DNA of 64,000 nucleotides from Legionella fairfieldensis ATCC 49588 (GTDB lineage Bacteria > Pseudomonadota > Gammaproteobacteria > Legionellales > Legionellaceae). The notes below the pieces were generated by a model. It did no database searches and was not told where the DNA came from. It saw nothing but the letters and a program-made list of their open reading frames with translations. Numbering within the stretch: the first letter of the stretch is position 1; each line of letters starts with the position of its first letter. The stretch is from NCBI RefSeq assembly GCF_000621525.1, contig NZ_KK211299.1:1-64000 (forward strand), given 5' to 3'. The position numbers and the translations under genes are program-made. This document shows, piece after piece, positions 27,657-38,024 of this stretch.

Positions 27657-29326
27657 TGGATATACGACGTGTAGTTTTGTATGCAATATTAACGCTGATA
27701 GTTTATTCTTTGTGGACAAGTTGGCAACATGATTATCCAACAAATCTGCAACAGCTTCCTTCTACAGCCAGCCAGACAACAAATACCAACCATTTGTTGC
27801 CTCAGGTGACTACTAGTTCTCCTGAGAACAGTATGGTCCATAGAAATGATGATCTGGACTCGGCTTTTCAATCGTCCTCTATTCATGTGAAAACGGATGT
27901 CCTGGATTTGGATATTGATTTACGTCAGGGCGATATCGTGAATGCTCAATTGCTGGATTATCCTGTGAGCGTTGAGGAAAAAGACAAGCCTATTACTCTG
28001 TTACAAAACAAGTCAGATGCACGTTATGTAGCCAATAGCAGTTTGCTTACCAGTTCAGATCAGACAGTAAAAAATGTGGATATTAATTTTACCAGTCCTC
28101 AATCCAGTTATAAGTTAACTCCTGGTGAAAAAAAATTAACGGTAACTTTGAATGGAAAAACATCTGATGGATTACAGGTAAAGAAAGAATTTATTTTTAC
28201 CCAGAACAGTTATTTAATTCAAGTCAATTACCTGATAGAGAATCAGGGAGAAACGCCTTGGAAAGGGTATATGAATACTCAACTACTTCGTAGATCACCT
28301 CAGGAAGATAAGTCAAGTATGTTTCATATAGGTTCATATACAGGAGCCTCCTATTCTAATCCAGGGAAAAGTCGTTACCAAAAAATCAGCTTTAAAGACA
28401 TGACAAAATCAAACCTTGACGTAGATACCCAAGGTGGTTGGATTGCGATGCAACAACATTATTTTGTTAGTGCCTGGATACCGGAAAGTAATAGCAATAA
28501 TAAATTTTATACCAGAGCGGTTAACGAGGATTATACCATAGGCGCTGTGAGTCAGCCTGTCACTGTGGCCCCTGGTACGCAGCAGGAAATAGGTTCAAAC
28601 TTATACATTGGGCCTGAGATCACTTCCGTATTAAAAAATATTGCCCCCGGCCTCGATTTGACTGTTGATTATGGCTGGTTATGGTTTCTTTCTTCGTTGT
28701 TGTTTTCTTTAATGAAAGCCATTTATTCAGTAATAGGCAATTGGGGTTGGGCTATTGTCTTAGTCACTGTCCTTATCAAGCTGGCTTTTTTCCGTTTGTC
28801 AGCGACTAGCTATAAATCCATGGCTGGAATGCGCAAGCTACAACCTAAATTGCAGGCTTTACGAGAACGTTATGGCGATGATAAGGCGAAAATGAGCCAG
28901 GCCACCATGGAATTATATCGTCAGGAGAAAGTAAATCCGCTTGGTGGGTGCCTGCCTATTATCATTCAAATTCCGGTTTTTATTGCTCTATATTGGGTAT
29001 TGCTGGAAAGTGTTGAATTAAGGCAAGCCCCTTTTATTTTCTGGATAAAAGATTTGGCCGCCGCAGATCCTTTCCATGTTTTGCCCGTTATAATGGGTGC
29101 TACAATGCTGATTCAGCAACGTCTTAATCCTGCGCCTCCTGATCCTATGCAGGCTAAGGTCATGATGTTTTTGCCTATTCTATTTACGGCTTTATTCTGG
29201 AATTTTCCTTCAGGTTTGGTATTGTATTGGATAGTTAATAATACCTTGTCTATTTTGCAGCAATGGTATATCACTCGCAAATACAGTGAGGATAAACCCA
29301 AGAAAACAATTACCGCAGTAAAATAA
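27656..29326 (+). CDS. yidC: Membrane protein insertase YidC
   Basis: The 556-residue protein has an N-terminal membrane anchor (about 5-23), a large periplasmic beta domain (about 45-330) and a conserved C-terminal core with five membrane helices, including [20 protein letters not shown] and [21 protein letters not shown]. The basic cytoplasmic tail follows. It inserts and folds inner-membrane proteins, including the AtpE made from this window. Start and stop overlap neighbours by one base. Confidence 0.96.
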   Translation: MDIRRVVLYAILTLIVYSLWTSWQHDYPTNLQQLPSTASQTTNTNHLLPQVTTSSPENSMVHRNDDLDSAFQSSSIHVKTDVLDLDIDLRQGDIVNAQLLDYPVSVEEKDKPITLLQNKSDARYVANSSLLTSSDQTVKNVDINFTSPQSSYKLTPGEKKLTVTLNGKTSDGLQVKKEFIFTQNSYLIQVNYLIENQGETPWKGYMNTQLLRRSPQEDKSSMFHIGSYTGASYSNPGKSRYQKISFKDMTKSNLDVDTQGGWIAMQQHYFVSAWIPESNSNNKFYTRAVNEDYTIGAVSQPVTVAPGTQQEIGSNLYIGPEITSVLKNIAPGLDLTVDYGWLWFLSSLLFSLMKAIYSVIGNWGWAIVLVTVLIKLAFFRLSATSYKSMAGMRKLQPKLQALRERYGDDKAKMSQATMELYRQEKVNPLGGCLPIIIQIPVFIALYWVLLESVELRQAPFIFWIKDLAAADPFHVLPVIMGATMLIQQRLNPAPPDPMQAKVMMFLPILFTALFWNFPSGLVLYWIVNNTLSILQQWYITRKYSEDKPKKTITAVK

Positions 29327-30669
29327 TGCGAGAAACAGAGACAATTGCAGCAATTGCCACACCTCCTGGCCGTGGAGGCGTGGCAATTGTTCGTCTTTCA
29401 GGTCCACTTGCATCCCGCATAGCTCTACAGCTTAGTGATACAAAAGTTTTAACTCCCCGAGTAGCTCACTATTGTTCTTTTATTTCTCATCAAGGTGAGG
29501 TTATTGATAAAGGATTGCTGCTTTATTTCAAAGCTCCTCATTCTTTTACGGGTGAAGATATTGTTGAATTTCAAGGGCATGGTTCTCCTTTTATTTTAGA
29601 TCATTTGCTTACAGAGTGTGTGACTTTAGGGGCAAGGTTAGCTAAACCTGGTGAGTTTTCTGAACGTGCGTTTCTCAATGATAAAATCGATTTAACCCAA
29701 GCTGAGGCTATTGCTGATCTTATCCATGCCAGTTCACAAACAGCAGCACGCATGGCGGTTAAATCTTTACAAGGGGATTTCTCTAAACGAATTAATAATC
29801 TTAACGAAAAACTTATTCATTTACGCCTTTTTGTTGAAGCAGCGATTGATTTTCCAGAAGAAGAAATTGATTTTCTAAATGATGGTAAAGTTGCATTAAT
29901 GTTAGAGGAAATTCTGCAAAATCTAATTGATATTCGTAAAAATGCTGCGCAAGGAGCCATTATACGCGAGGGCTTATCTATCGTTATTGCCGGTAAACCT
30001 AACGCAGGTAAGTCAACATTAATTAATTGCCTGTCTGGACGAGAAATAGCCATCGTCACTGATATTGCAGGAACAACGCGTGATGTGGTGCGTGAACACA
30101 TTTTGCTGGATGACCTACCCATGCATCTTGTTGATACCGCTGGGCTTCGTGAAAGTCATGATATTGTTGAAATAGAAGGAATCAAGCGAGCCTGGCAGGA
30201 AGTTAGCCGCGCAGATTGTTTATTATTAGTTACTGACATTAATGATCACACCGGTGATGTTGAGTTAAGTGATACTATTCGTTCCACTCTTCCTCCAGCA
30301 GTCCCTGTTATTCAAATTATTAATAAAATTGATACGCAGGCTCTTGTGCCTAAAATAGAAAAACAAAAAATTTATTTATCAGCAAAATCAGGTGAAGGTA
30401 TTCATTTACTAAAAGAAAAAATTAAGGAAGTTGTAGGTTATCAACCCGCAGAAGGGCAGTTTCTGGCAAGAAGACGTCATTTACAAGCGTTGGATCTTGC
30501 AAAAGAATTATTGGAGTGTGGTCAACATCAATTAGCAACCCAACGTGCTGGCGAATTGCTCGCTGAAGATTTACGCTTGGCTCATCAAGCTTTGTGTGAA
30601 ATCACAGGTGAATTTTCTTCTGATGATTTGCTTGGTAGAATTTTTTCCAGTTTTTGTATTGGTAAATAA
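29326..30669 (+). CDS. mnmE: tRNA-modifying GTPase MnmE (TrmE)
   Basis: The 447-residue protein has the N-terminal formyl-THF-binding domain ([21 protein letters not shown]), a helical domain interrupted by a G domain ([29 protein letters not shown]) and the C-terminal active cysteine in the FCIGK ending. With MnmG it makes 5-carboxymethylaminomethyluridine-type wobble modifications. ATG overlaps the yidC TAA. mnmG is not in this window. Confidence 0.96.
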   Translation: MRETETIAAIATPPGRGGVAIVRLSGPLASRIALQLSDTKVLTPRVAHYCSFISHQGEVIDKGLLLYFKAPHSFTGEDIVEFQGHGSPFILDHLLTECVTLGARLAKPGEFSERAFLNDKIDLTQAEAIADLIHASSQTAARMAVKSLQGDFSKRINNLNEKLIHLRLFVEAAIDFPEEEIDFLNDGKVALMLEEILQNLIDIRKNAAQGAIIREGLSIVIAGKPNAGKSTLINCLSGREIAIVTDIAGTTRDVVREHILLDDLPMHLVDTAGLRESHDIVEIEGIKRAWQEVSRADCLLLVTDINDHTGDVELSDTIRSTLPPAVPVIQIINKIDTQALVPKIEKQKIYLSAKSGEGIHLLKEKIKEVVGYQPAEGQFLARRRHLQALDLAKELLECGQHQLATQRAGELLAEDLRLAHQALCEITGEFSSDDLLGRIFSSFCIGK

Positions 30670-30875
30670 GTCCGCATTTTACTTCGTTCGCAAAAACAAC
30701 ATGTTGTATCATTTTAAAAAGATCAAAGTTCAGAATAAGTAGGTCGCGGTTATAGAGATAAATTTTTATAAAAATACATAAAAAGATCAAATAGGTTTAA
30801 TATTAAAACTACTTGTGCCTTAAGAGAAAGGGTTGTAGATTTAGGTTCGAGCTGTATTTATTGTATGGATTAATT

Positions 30876-32387
30876 ATGGTCGGATCTTTCGATGCGGACA
30901 AACACAGATTTTTCACTGATGTAAAAACAATTTACGATGCAGACCAACACGCAGAATTTGCCGATTATGGCTTTATAGCGCTCCATATACAGCTTATTAC
31001 ACAGGAATTTGAGAATTTATCGGCATCTCTTAAAACAGTTCAGGAAGCTCAAGTTGACGATACGTTTTACGATATTTATTTATTTTATTGCTACTACTGC
31101 TGTATTTTGCTAGAAAATTATTATATTGCTTATGGACAAAATAACAAAGCAAGCAAATTTACAAAAATAAAAACACGTATAAAAACCTATTATGAAGAAG
31201 GTGCGTTGGAACAACATAATGATTCTTTTTTAATTTATTTATTTAAAGCGATTTATAAAAGTTTAAAAGAAATTATTCAAACACCATTTCATTTAGCGCA
31301 AATCAAAGATGTAATTTCTAGTGCAAATTTAAACCGTATGTATTGGTATTTTTGTCGTACCGCTATTACCATAACCTTTCAACTGGTAAATGAACTAAAA
31401 AGTTGGGAAAAACTAGGTAATATACTAGGTAAAGAAATTAACATTGACAAGCTCATCTCTATTCTGGAAAAACCAAACGCGGTCTTTAGTGTTTTGAGTT
31501 TTGGTTTTCCTATAATGCGTTTTACTATTAATGCTGCAATGGTTCTTAAACATACATTTGTCCCATCAAAGGAAGAAAAAAAATTAAATAGAAAAGAGCG
31601 CTTCACTTATGAAATTAAAAAACGGCAAGGTCAATTTTTAAATGACCTGGTTTGGGGCATAGTGAATTTAGTGATCAACAGTAAAGTACTTCATATTTCT
31701 GCACCAATAGCTGGTTGGATAATTTCAGGCTTTATGATTTTTGATTTCTGTTTGATTATGTGGAATCGTCATTTGGCTGAAGAAGAATACCAAATTAAAA
31801 AAGCACAATATGACGATGAGATTAAAGCTTATGAAAATAAATGTGTGACAGAAAATCTTTCTGATCAAGAACAAAAACATCTCGACATGTTAAAGCAGCA
31901 ACTTCGTATACATGAGAACCGTTGGCAAGCTAAAAACTCGACCTTCTGGTTCAATAGTGCAGCGGCCCTATTATTAATGGCGGGTTTTTCAGCATCAATG
32001 ATCTTGACACCGCCGGTGATGATTTTGGGTTGTTATGTTGTCTGTACATTGGCTGCTGCCATGTATCTTTCAGAAGGCTCTTACACTACATACAAGGAAA
32101 AAAGGTTGATGTTAAAAAAGCCTGTTAAGGATAATCTCAATGATGAAATTGTCCGGATAGAAAAAAATAAATACCAGACAGCACGGAATGAGTTTATTTT
32201 AACAATGGCTAAAAATACGCTGATGCCTACCGTGCTTATTGCGACAATTGCTATTTGTTGGCAAGCGGCTTTAGTACTGGCTGTAATTTACATGGGTTAT
32301 CAGTTAGGATGTGCTTATAGTAAGTACACAGAAGAGAAAAACAGTGCTGTACAAATGGATAATAAATGGGGTTATCTGTTTAGTTAA
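30876..32387 (+). CDS. Unknown multi-pass protein, candidate Dot/Icm effector
   Basis: This roughly 503-residue protein shows no family I recognise. It has a helical soluble N-terminal half (about 1-190), hydrophobic pairs near residues 205-225 and 255-290, a charged coiled-coil-like stretch (about 295-345), then hydrophobic blocks near 355-400 and 450-490. ATG 30876 is chosen over the upstream in-frame TTG at 30813. Low GC, isolation between mnmE and an LRR-like gene, and the LegP-like neighbour are typical of effector genes; from memory, L. pneumophila has an effector candidate at the matching place. Export is inferred, not seen. Confidence 0.6.
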   Translation: MVGSFDADKHRFFTDVKTIYDADQHAEFADYGFIALHIQLITQEFENLSASLKTVQEAQVDDTFYDIYLFYCYYCCILLENYYIAYGQNNKASKFTKIKTRIKTYYEEGALEQHNDSFLIYLFKAIYKSLKEIIQTPFHLAQIKDVISSANLNRMYWYFCRTAITITFQLVNELKSWEKLGNILGKEINIDKLISILEKPNAVFSVLSFGFPIMRFTINAAMVLKHTFVPSKEEKKLNRKERFTYEIKKRQGQFLNDLVWGIVNLVINSKVLHISAPIAGWIISGFMIFDFCLIMWNRHLAEEEYQIKKAQYDDEIKAYENKCVTENLSDQEQKHLDMLKQQLRIHENRWQAKNSTFWFNSAAALLLMAGFSASMILTPPVMILGCYVVCTLAAAMYLSEGSYTTYKEKRLMLKKPVKDNLNDEIVRIEKNKYQTARNEFILTMAKNTLMPTVLIATIAICWQAALVLAVIYMGYQLGCAYSKYTEEKNSAVQMDNKWGYLFS

Positions 32388-32474
32388 TCCGCAAGCTATT
32401 TTGGGCAACTCTTTTTCACCTTTCAAAAATAGCCTAATATAATTAAGCTTTAAATTTATTGGATCAAAAACTTT

Positions 32475-33266
32475 ATGATGGCCTTCCAACGATTTTTTAA
32501 TTGGTATATTCCTAATGAGCTTAAAAAAATTTTAGAGGGAGTAAAAAATAATACCCTTACTCATATTGCTATAAATAAAGAATTAATAAAAAAGTTTGGT
32601 GATTATTCATACAGAGAAAAAAATTGTCCGCGCTATTTTCAATCACTTGCAAAAGAACTTCTTCATAACACTAGTGTTATCTCTATCACAGTAAGTGGGT
32701 ATGGTTTTCCAAACGGCATGGAATATGTGATTGAAGCATTAAAAAGTAATTCTCAAGTGAAAAATTTATCACTTGAGATATCTACAGATGCTTATCACAA
32801 ACATCTTCTTGCTCTTATTTCAATGCTTCCTCATAACACTGGTTTGGAAAAATTAAGTTTTTATATAAGCGATAATGGTGCAGCGCTGACGTGTTTCAAC
32901 GTTATTGACTCTTTAAAACAGAACCAAACTTTAAAAACTTTAGAAATAGATAGATTTTATCTTTTAGATAAAAAGAGTATTGAAGCACTCATTGCTCTTC
33001 CTCAATTCAATTACACTTTACAAGAATTAACACTGTTAAAAGAAACCAATTTATCTGAACGTTCAATAGATAGAATTCGACCTGTTAGTAAAAGGATATT
33101 TTTTCCTTCAAAAGAGCAAGTTAAAGCGTTAGTGCAAAACGATAAGGATAATTATTTGCATTGTTTACCAGAAGATGTTTTAGATTATATTTTGCACCTC
33201 GCTGGTCTGCACCACAACCAGAAAGAGTTTCAACATGCGCTTTTATCAAAACACAATTATCGTTAA
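32475..33266 (+). CDS. Leucine-rich-repeat-like protein with an F-box-like C-terminus
   Basis: The 263-residue protein has repeated units of the RNI/LRR type (VKNLSLEIS, LEKLSFYIS, LKTLEIDRFY, LQELTLLKE) spaced about 25-30 residues apart between about 70 and 190. Its end reads HCLPEDVLDYILHLAGL, resembling the LPxExxxxIL core of F-box domains. Eukaryote-like LRR and F-box modules are common in Legionella effectors that hijack host ubiquitin ligases. No signal peptide is seen. The effector call is inference. Confidence 0.6.
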   Translation: MMAFQRFFNWYIPNELKKILEGVKNNTLTHIAINKELIKKFGDYSYREKNCPRYFQSLAKELLHNTSVISITVSGYGFPNGMEYVIEALKSNSQVKNLSLEISTDAYHKHLLALISMLPHNTGLEKLSFYISDNGAALTCFNVIDSLKQNQTLKTLEIDRFYLLDKKSIEALIALPQFNYTLQELTLLKETNLSERSIDRIRPVSKRIFFPSKEQVKALVQNDKDNYLHCLPEDVLDYILHLAGLHHNQKEFQHALLSKHNYR

Positions 33267-33302
33267 ACACTAAGTAGTTTCGAATATCCTTGTGAACGAT
33301 AT

Positions 33303-34103
33303 TTAAGAAGCCGGATACATGGCATTAATTGCAGCAATATCTTTTTCACTTAATTTTTCTCTCTGTCCTATTTTCATTCCATCAATTAAAGGAATGATCG
33401 TTTTTTTACCGTTTTTTGAAAAAGCATAGGCACTGTAATGCATGATTGACTGATAATCATAGTCGCCAAAATCGATCCCATCTGTTAATTGTTGAGTAAA
33501 ATTAGCAACATGATTTTCCGCAATGTTCTCCCAGATTATTCGAATAAAATTATCTCTATCACTTCGTGATTGCTCATGCCATAAACCTAATGCATGGCCA
33601 ATTTCGTGCATAACGTGCATAGTAGTGCATCGTGGCGCTAAATTAATTTCCTGTTTACCCCCCTGCCTTCCTACATAGGAAGAACAAGTTGTACCTACAG
33701 CCGGCAAAAAAGAAATATAATCATTATAAAAAGAGCGGTTTTTATCAGTTAATTCAATAAACTCCACATGTGTTCTTTTTTGCCAGTGAGCAATGGCTTG
33801 GAAGACAGCAAGTTTATTAATAAAAGGTAATTCTTCTTTTATCTCAAACGGTACCACACCATTTTTCCAGCGGCTACCTCCAGTTTTAAGGCGAAATAGT
33901 GCGCTTTTTCTTTCCAGATCATCAATTTTTGCCAGAAGAATATCACCTTCTACAACGGCAAAATCGTTAATTTGTTCATAAATAATAGTACGCTTACCGT
34001 AAAGGGGATCAATGATATCAATCTGATTGGCAGTAGCTGTCGTGCAGGGAAAATAAATAAAAAGAAAAGGCAAAAAAACGGATAATCTAGAAATAGAGGG
34101 CAC
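33303..34103 (-). CDS. legP: Astacin-family zinc metalloprotease, LegP-like
   Basis: The 266-residue protein has a hydrophobic leader (about 1-25) and an astacin catalytic domain: the zinc-binding HEIGHALGLWHEQ (H166, E167, H170, H176) and the Met-turn SIMHYSAYAFS with M221 and the zinc-near Y223. A region before the domain (about 26-80) could be a propeptide. L. pneumophila LegP is an astacin effector of Dot/Icm and lies next to rsmI, as here. Astacins are common in animals and rare in bacteria. A Sec-like leader is compatible with either type II secretion or membrane location. Confidence 0.85.
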   Translation of the reverse strand: MPSISRLSVFLPFLFIYFPCTTATANQIDIIDPLYGKRTIIYEQINDFAVVEGDILLAKIDDLERKSALFRLKTGGSRWKNGVVPFEIKEELPFINKLAVFQAIAHWQKRTHVEFIELTDKNRSFYNDYISFLPAVGTTCSSYVGRQGGKQEINLAPRCTTMHVMHEIGHALGLWHEQSRSDRDNFIRIIWENIAENHVANFTQQLTDGIDFGDYDYQSIMHYSAYAFSKNGKKTIIPLIDGMKIGQREKLSEKDIAAINAMYPAS

Positions 34104-34223
34104 GATTAATATCCTTATTAAGCGAGACCAAATTAAATTTTATACTGAATCTACTTTAATTGTAGATAGGCTAATAAAATTATTATAGGTAAACTCCTTA
34201 TTAATTTAAATAAAGCATTACAG

Positions 34224-35084
34224 TTACTTTTTTTCAGCAATTATTTCGAGAGCTAATTTGTACATTTCATTTTTATTAGCTTTCGTAAGTAAACAAGTCA
34301 ATTTTACTGCCTGTTTCAAAGGCAATTCATCCAATAGAAGAGTAAGGGTTTCACGCTCTTTCTCAAAAGTGGATTTTTCTTCGGGCCTGGCGGGTAAAAT
34401 AAGAACAAATTCACCTTTACGGTGTGTTGGATCAAGCATTAACCAATCTTTGATGGATTGTCCTGTACCACTAATAAAACGTTCGAACGTTTTGGTTAAT
34501 TCTTTCGCTAAAACCAACTCGTAAGTTTGTCCATAGACTTGTATGACATCATCAAGGGAATCAATAATACGATGGGTCGATTCATAAAAAACAAGCGTAT
34601 GCTCGTTTGCTTTTAATGTTTCAAGTTTAGCAACTCTGGCTGTTTGCTTGGCTGGAAGAAAACCTGCGAAAGTGAACGTGTCACAGGCTACACCTGCGGC
34701 ACAAAGAGCGGTTATTAATGCACAGGCACCAGGAACAGGAACTACAGGAATTTGTTTTTCTCGGGCGAGGTGCACGAGAGGAAAACCAGGATCACTGATT
34801 AGAGGAGTTCCTGCATCGCTAATCAAGGCAAATGAAAGACCTTGTTGCAAAGCAGAAATTATGGACTCACTTTTATCGTTTTCATTGTGCGCGTGCAAGG
34901 ATAATAAAGGCTTGTGTATCCCAAACGAAGTCAACAGTTGGGCGGAATGACGCGTATCTTCAGCAAGAATTGTGTCGACTGATTTAAGCGTTTCCAAAGC
35001 GCGCAAACTAATATCATCCCGGTTGCCGATAGGAGTGGCAACGATGTAAAGTGTACCTACAGAGGTTGCTGAACTTTTTACCAT
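34224..35084 (-). CDS. rsmI: 16S rRNA (cytidine-1402 2'-O) methyltransferase RsmI
   Basis: The 286-residue tetrapyrrole-methylase-fold enzyme begins GTLYIVATPIGNRDDISLRAL and has AEDTRHS, LISDAGTPLISDPG and VVPVPGACA, the RsmI signatures. With RsmH it modifies C1402 of the 16S decoding centre. It is divergent from lpoA with a 40-base gap, the same arrangement as in E. coli. Confidence 0.95.
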   Translation of the reverse strand: MVKSSATSVGTLYIVATPIGNRDDISLRALETLKSVDTILAEDTRHSAQLLTSFGIHKPLLSLHAHNENDKSESIISALQQGLSFALISDAGTPLISDPGFPLVHLAREKQIPVVPVPGACALITALCAAGVACDTFTFAGFLPAKQTARVAKLETLKANEHTLVFYESTHRIIDSLDDVIQVYGQTYELVLAKELTKTFERFISGTGQSIKDWLMLDPTHRKGEFVLILPARPEEKSTFEKERETLTLLLDELPLKQAVKLTCLLTKANKNEMYKLALEIIAEKK

Positions 35085-35124
35085 AGTTTATCCTATTGCG
35101 TTCCTGCGTTTCGGACATATTTCA

Positions 35125-36924
35125 ATGTTACCAAATTCGCTTATTTTAAAAGTAATTTTACTGGCTATTTCAGTTAACTTTCTTTCGCAATGTACAAAAG
35201 TTACTGAAATTCAGGTCAATTCCATGACAAGTAACCAACAAAAAGCTGTAAAATCGCCTTTTACTATGCCTGCCACTGCTTATCTTGCTTTAGCCAAAAA
35301 TAAAACGGGTGAAGAAAAACAAAATTTATTAATCATGGCTGCGGGGCGCTTCATTTATAATGGCCAATGGCGTGATGGTGTACATACGTTGGCTACAACC
35401 AGTCAACTATCGGGTGAACAGACCAGTTTAAAAAATATATTGCTTGCAAAAACCGATTTGATTCGTGAGCAGCCCCGTGCTGCAATTGCCAAATTGGCAT
35501 CCGTGCGTGAAATTACCAGATTGTCTTCTTTTTATCAAGTTCAATATCATGAAATTCTTGCTTCGGCTTACGAGTCCGCAAATAATCCTTCTGAATCTAT
35601 CGTTGAACGGATTAAATTGGAACATTTGCTTGCTGATGAAGCGAGCCGGCGTAATAACCGTCGTATTTTATGGTTAATTTTGACCCGCTTGCCTGAACCT
35701 GAACTTAATACATTGGCTGCCGAAACAACAGATAATCCGGAGTTACAGGGATGGTTGAAATTAGCACTTATTCCAAGAAAAAATAACAGAAACAGTCAAT
35801 CGATCGTTGCACAAATTGAACAATGGCGAAGAGACTATCCTGATCACCCGGCCAATCAGTTATTACCTTCTTCCCTTGCGGCCGTTAAACCTTACTTATA
35901 TAACACACCTCATCAGGTAGCTCTGCTGCTACCTTTGAGTGGACCCCTGGCAGGTCCTGGTGAAGCCATTCGCGATGGTTTTATGGCTGCTGCTGCCAGT
36001 TCGGCAATAAAAACGCGTTTATATAATACAGCGACGGGTGATGTCTCAGCATTATATCAACAAGCGTTGGTCGATGGTGCGGATTATGTAATCGGACCTC
36101 TCAGTAAAACCGAGGTTGCAGTGGTCGCTAAAATGGAACATCCTGTGCCCACTTTATTACTTAATGATATTGATGTATCGCATAAAGGTAATATTTATCG
36201 TTTTGGCCTGTCGCCGGCTCATGAGGCGAAGCAAGTGGCAGAAAGAGCCAGTAAAAAAGGCTATAAACGAGCATTAATTATTGCGCCGGCAGGGAGTTGG
36301 GGTGAAGAAATTGTTTCTGCTTTTACATCTCGATGGCGAGCTAAAGGAGGCATTATTGCCGATAAACTGGCTTATAGTAATAATGAAGACTTAACCGTTA
36401 GCGTTCGTGATTTCCTTCACGTTTCAAATAGTCAGCTTCGTGAGAAGCAGATAAAACAGTTGTTAGGTCGCAATATTCAGGCTATACCGGGTCGTCGTCA
36501 GGATTTTGACATGATATTTTTGTTGGCTTATCCTTCCAAAGCACGACAAATAATGCCTTTATTAAAATATTATTTTGCCGGAAATGTTCCTGTTTATGCT
36601 ACTTCTTCAGTGTATGCCGGTACCCCTGATAGTATGAAAGACAAAGATCTCGAGGGTATTATTTTTAGTGATATGCCCTGGGTTTTCACTCATCAAATGG
36701 GGCATAAAAACTGGCCAGAGCAATTAAATAGTTATAACCGATTATATGCTTTAGGTATGGACAGCTTTGCATTAATTAGTCAATTGAATCAATTGTTGCT
36801 TTTCCCTGCAATGGGAATTGATGAAAAAAGTGGTGTTCTTTATTTAAACAAAGCCCAACAGATAGCAAGAGTTCCTACTTGGGGGCAATTTAAAGGAGGG
36901 ATGGCAACTCTTCTTAATTCGTGA
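35125..36924 (+). CDS. lpoA: Penicillin-binding protein activator LpoA (LppC)
   Basis: The 599-residue envelope protein has a leader with a candidate lipidation Cys at residue 23 (LSQC, an unusual lipobox), an N-terminal helical TPR-like half (about 45-250) and a C-terminal periplasmic-binding-protein-like half (ALLLPLSGPLAGPGEAIRDGF onward). It stimulates PBP1A from the outer membrane. It heads the conserved order lpoA-yraN-diaA-dolP. Confidence 0.9.
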   Translation: MLPNSLILKVILLAISVNFLSQCTKVTEIQVNSMTSNQQKAVKSPFTMPATAYLALAKNKTGEEKQNLLIMAAGRFIYNGQWRDGVHTLATTSQLSGEQTSLKNILLAKTDLIREQPRAAIAKLASVREITRLSSFYQVQYHEILASAYESANNPSESIVERIKLEHLLADEASRRNNRRILWLILTRLPEPELNTLAAETTDNPELQGWLKLALIPRKNNRNSQSIVAQIEQWRRDYPDHPANQLLPSSLAAVKPYLYNTPHQVALLLPLSGPLAGPGEAIRDGFMAAAASSAIKTRLYNTATGDVSALYQQALVDGADYVIGPLSKTEVAVVAKMEHPVPTLLLNDIDVSHKGNIYRFGLSPAHEAKQVAERASKKGYKRALIIAPAGSWGEEIVSAFTSRWRAKGGIIADKLAYSNNEDLTVSVRDFLHVSNSQLREKQIKQLLGRNIQAIPGRRQDFDMIFLLAYPSKARQIMPLLKYYFAGNVPVYATSSVYAGTPDSMKDKDLEGIIFSDMPWVFTHQMGHKNWPEQLNSYNRLYALGMDSFALISQLNQLLLFPAMGIDEKSGVLYLNKAQQIARVPTWGQFKGGMATLLNS

Positions 36925-36963
36925 AGATAGTTTTTAATTTACCTCGCTTTATAAGGGATGAAT

Positions 36964-37320
36964 ATGTCACTAAAGACCGGTTTCGCAGCAGAGCAGCAAG
37001 CGCGAGCTTATCTTGTTTCGCAAGGATTAAAGTGGTTGGAAAGCAATTATCGTTGTCGTTGGGGCGAAATAGATTTGATTATGAAAGATAAAACTTGTCT
37101 GGTTTTCATTGAAGTGCGTGCGCGTCTTTCCTCTTCTTTTGGGGGAGCACTTGCCAGTGTGACTTTTGGCAAGCAGCAAAAACTTCTAAAAACAGCTTCG
37201 CATTATTTAATGTTAAAAAAAATCCAGGATAAACAACCTGTTCGCTTCGATGTAATAGGTTTGCAAGGTCCAGACTCTCAGGTTGATTGGATACAGAATG
37301 CATTTGGACTGAATTTTTAA
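36964..37320 (+). CDS. yraN: UPF0102 nuclease-fold protein YraN
   Basis: The 118-residue protein has the family motif GxxAEQQARAYL near the N-terminus and EIDLIMKDKTCLVFIEVRAR, a restriction-endonuclease-like core. ATG 36964 is preferred because an AAGGG site lies six bases upstream; ATG 36958 would overlap that site. Function is unproven; it is a constant neighbour of lpoA and diaA. Confidence 0.9.
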   Translation: MSLKTGFAAEQQARAYLVSQGLKWLESNYRCRWGEIDLIMKDKTCLVFIEVRARLSSSFGGALASVTFGKQQKLLKTASHYLMLKKIQDKQPVRFDVIGLQGPDSQVDWIQNAFGLNF

Positions 37321-37421
37321 TACAATAATGCCTTTTCGCTCTCTCTTTAATTGATTAATATAAATTCGCCGTATTTATAAATGATATTATGAATAGGATA
37401 AAGAATCAGGATTCAAGAATT

Positions 37422-38021
37422 ATGACACCAAGCGAAGATAGAGTCAGACAGCTTTTTGGGAATAGTATTGAAACAAAAATTGCAGTTGCTGACACATTAT
37501 CTGCAGTGATAGCGAAAGCAGGATTGCGTTTAGCAAATTGTTTGCTCAATGATGGTAAAATTTTATTATGTGGAAATGGTGGATCTGCTGCTAACTGTTT
37601 ACATTTTACTACAGCCATGGTGAATCATTTTGATATAGAGCGTCCCTCCCTTCCTGTTATCGCTTTAACTACGGATATGGCCTCTTTGACCTCTATTGCA
37701 AATGATAGTCATTATGATCAATGTTTTGCACGCCAAATACAGGCTTTCGGGCAGGAAGGAGATGTGCTGATTGTTATTTCTACTTCTGGTAATGCTGATA
37801 GTATTTTACACGCAGTAAATGCAGCAAATGATCGGGGAATGGATACTATTGCTTTAAGTGGTCGTGATGGTGGTGTACTCGCCAATCATTTGGGACCTGA
37901 AGATATTGAATTACGAGTTCAAGGAGATAATGCGGCACGGATTCGTGAAACTCATTTATTCATCTTGCATTGTTTTTGTGAATTGATTGAACAATCATTG
38001 TTTGGTCAAATGTTGGGGTAA
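37422..38021 (+). CDS. diaA: DnaA initiator-associating protein DiaA (SIS domain)
   Basis: The protein is a SIS-domain phosphosugar-binding-fold member with CGNGGSAANCLHFTTAMVNHF, AIANDSHYD-type and STSGNADSI stretches; it resembles E. coli DiaA over its whole length. GmhA (heptose isomerase) shares this fold, but the lpoA-yraN-X-dolP context favours DiaA, which binds DnaA and times replication. ATG 37422 is chosen over the upstream ATG 37389 because AGGA lies ten bases before it. Confidence 0.85.
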   Translation: MTPSEDRVRQLFGNSIETKIAVADTLSAVIAKAGLRLANCLLNDGKILLCGNGGSAANCLHFTTAMVNHFDIERPSLPVIALTTDMASLTSIANDSHYDQCFARQIQAFGQEGDVLIVISTSGNADSILHAVNAANDRGMDTIALSGRDGGVLANHLGPEDIELRVQGDNAARIRETHLFILHCFCELIEQSLFGQMLG

Positions 38022-38024
38022 TTT

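Noticed and set aside
37389..38021. Call of GmhA (heptose-7-phosphate isomerase) for the SIS-domain gene
   Set aside because: The lpoA-yraN-X-dolP context and whole-length resemblance to DiaA favour DiaA; residues for heptose catalysis were not evident.
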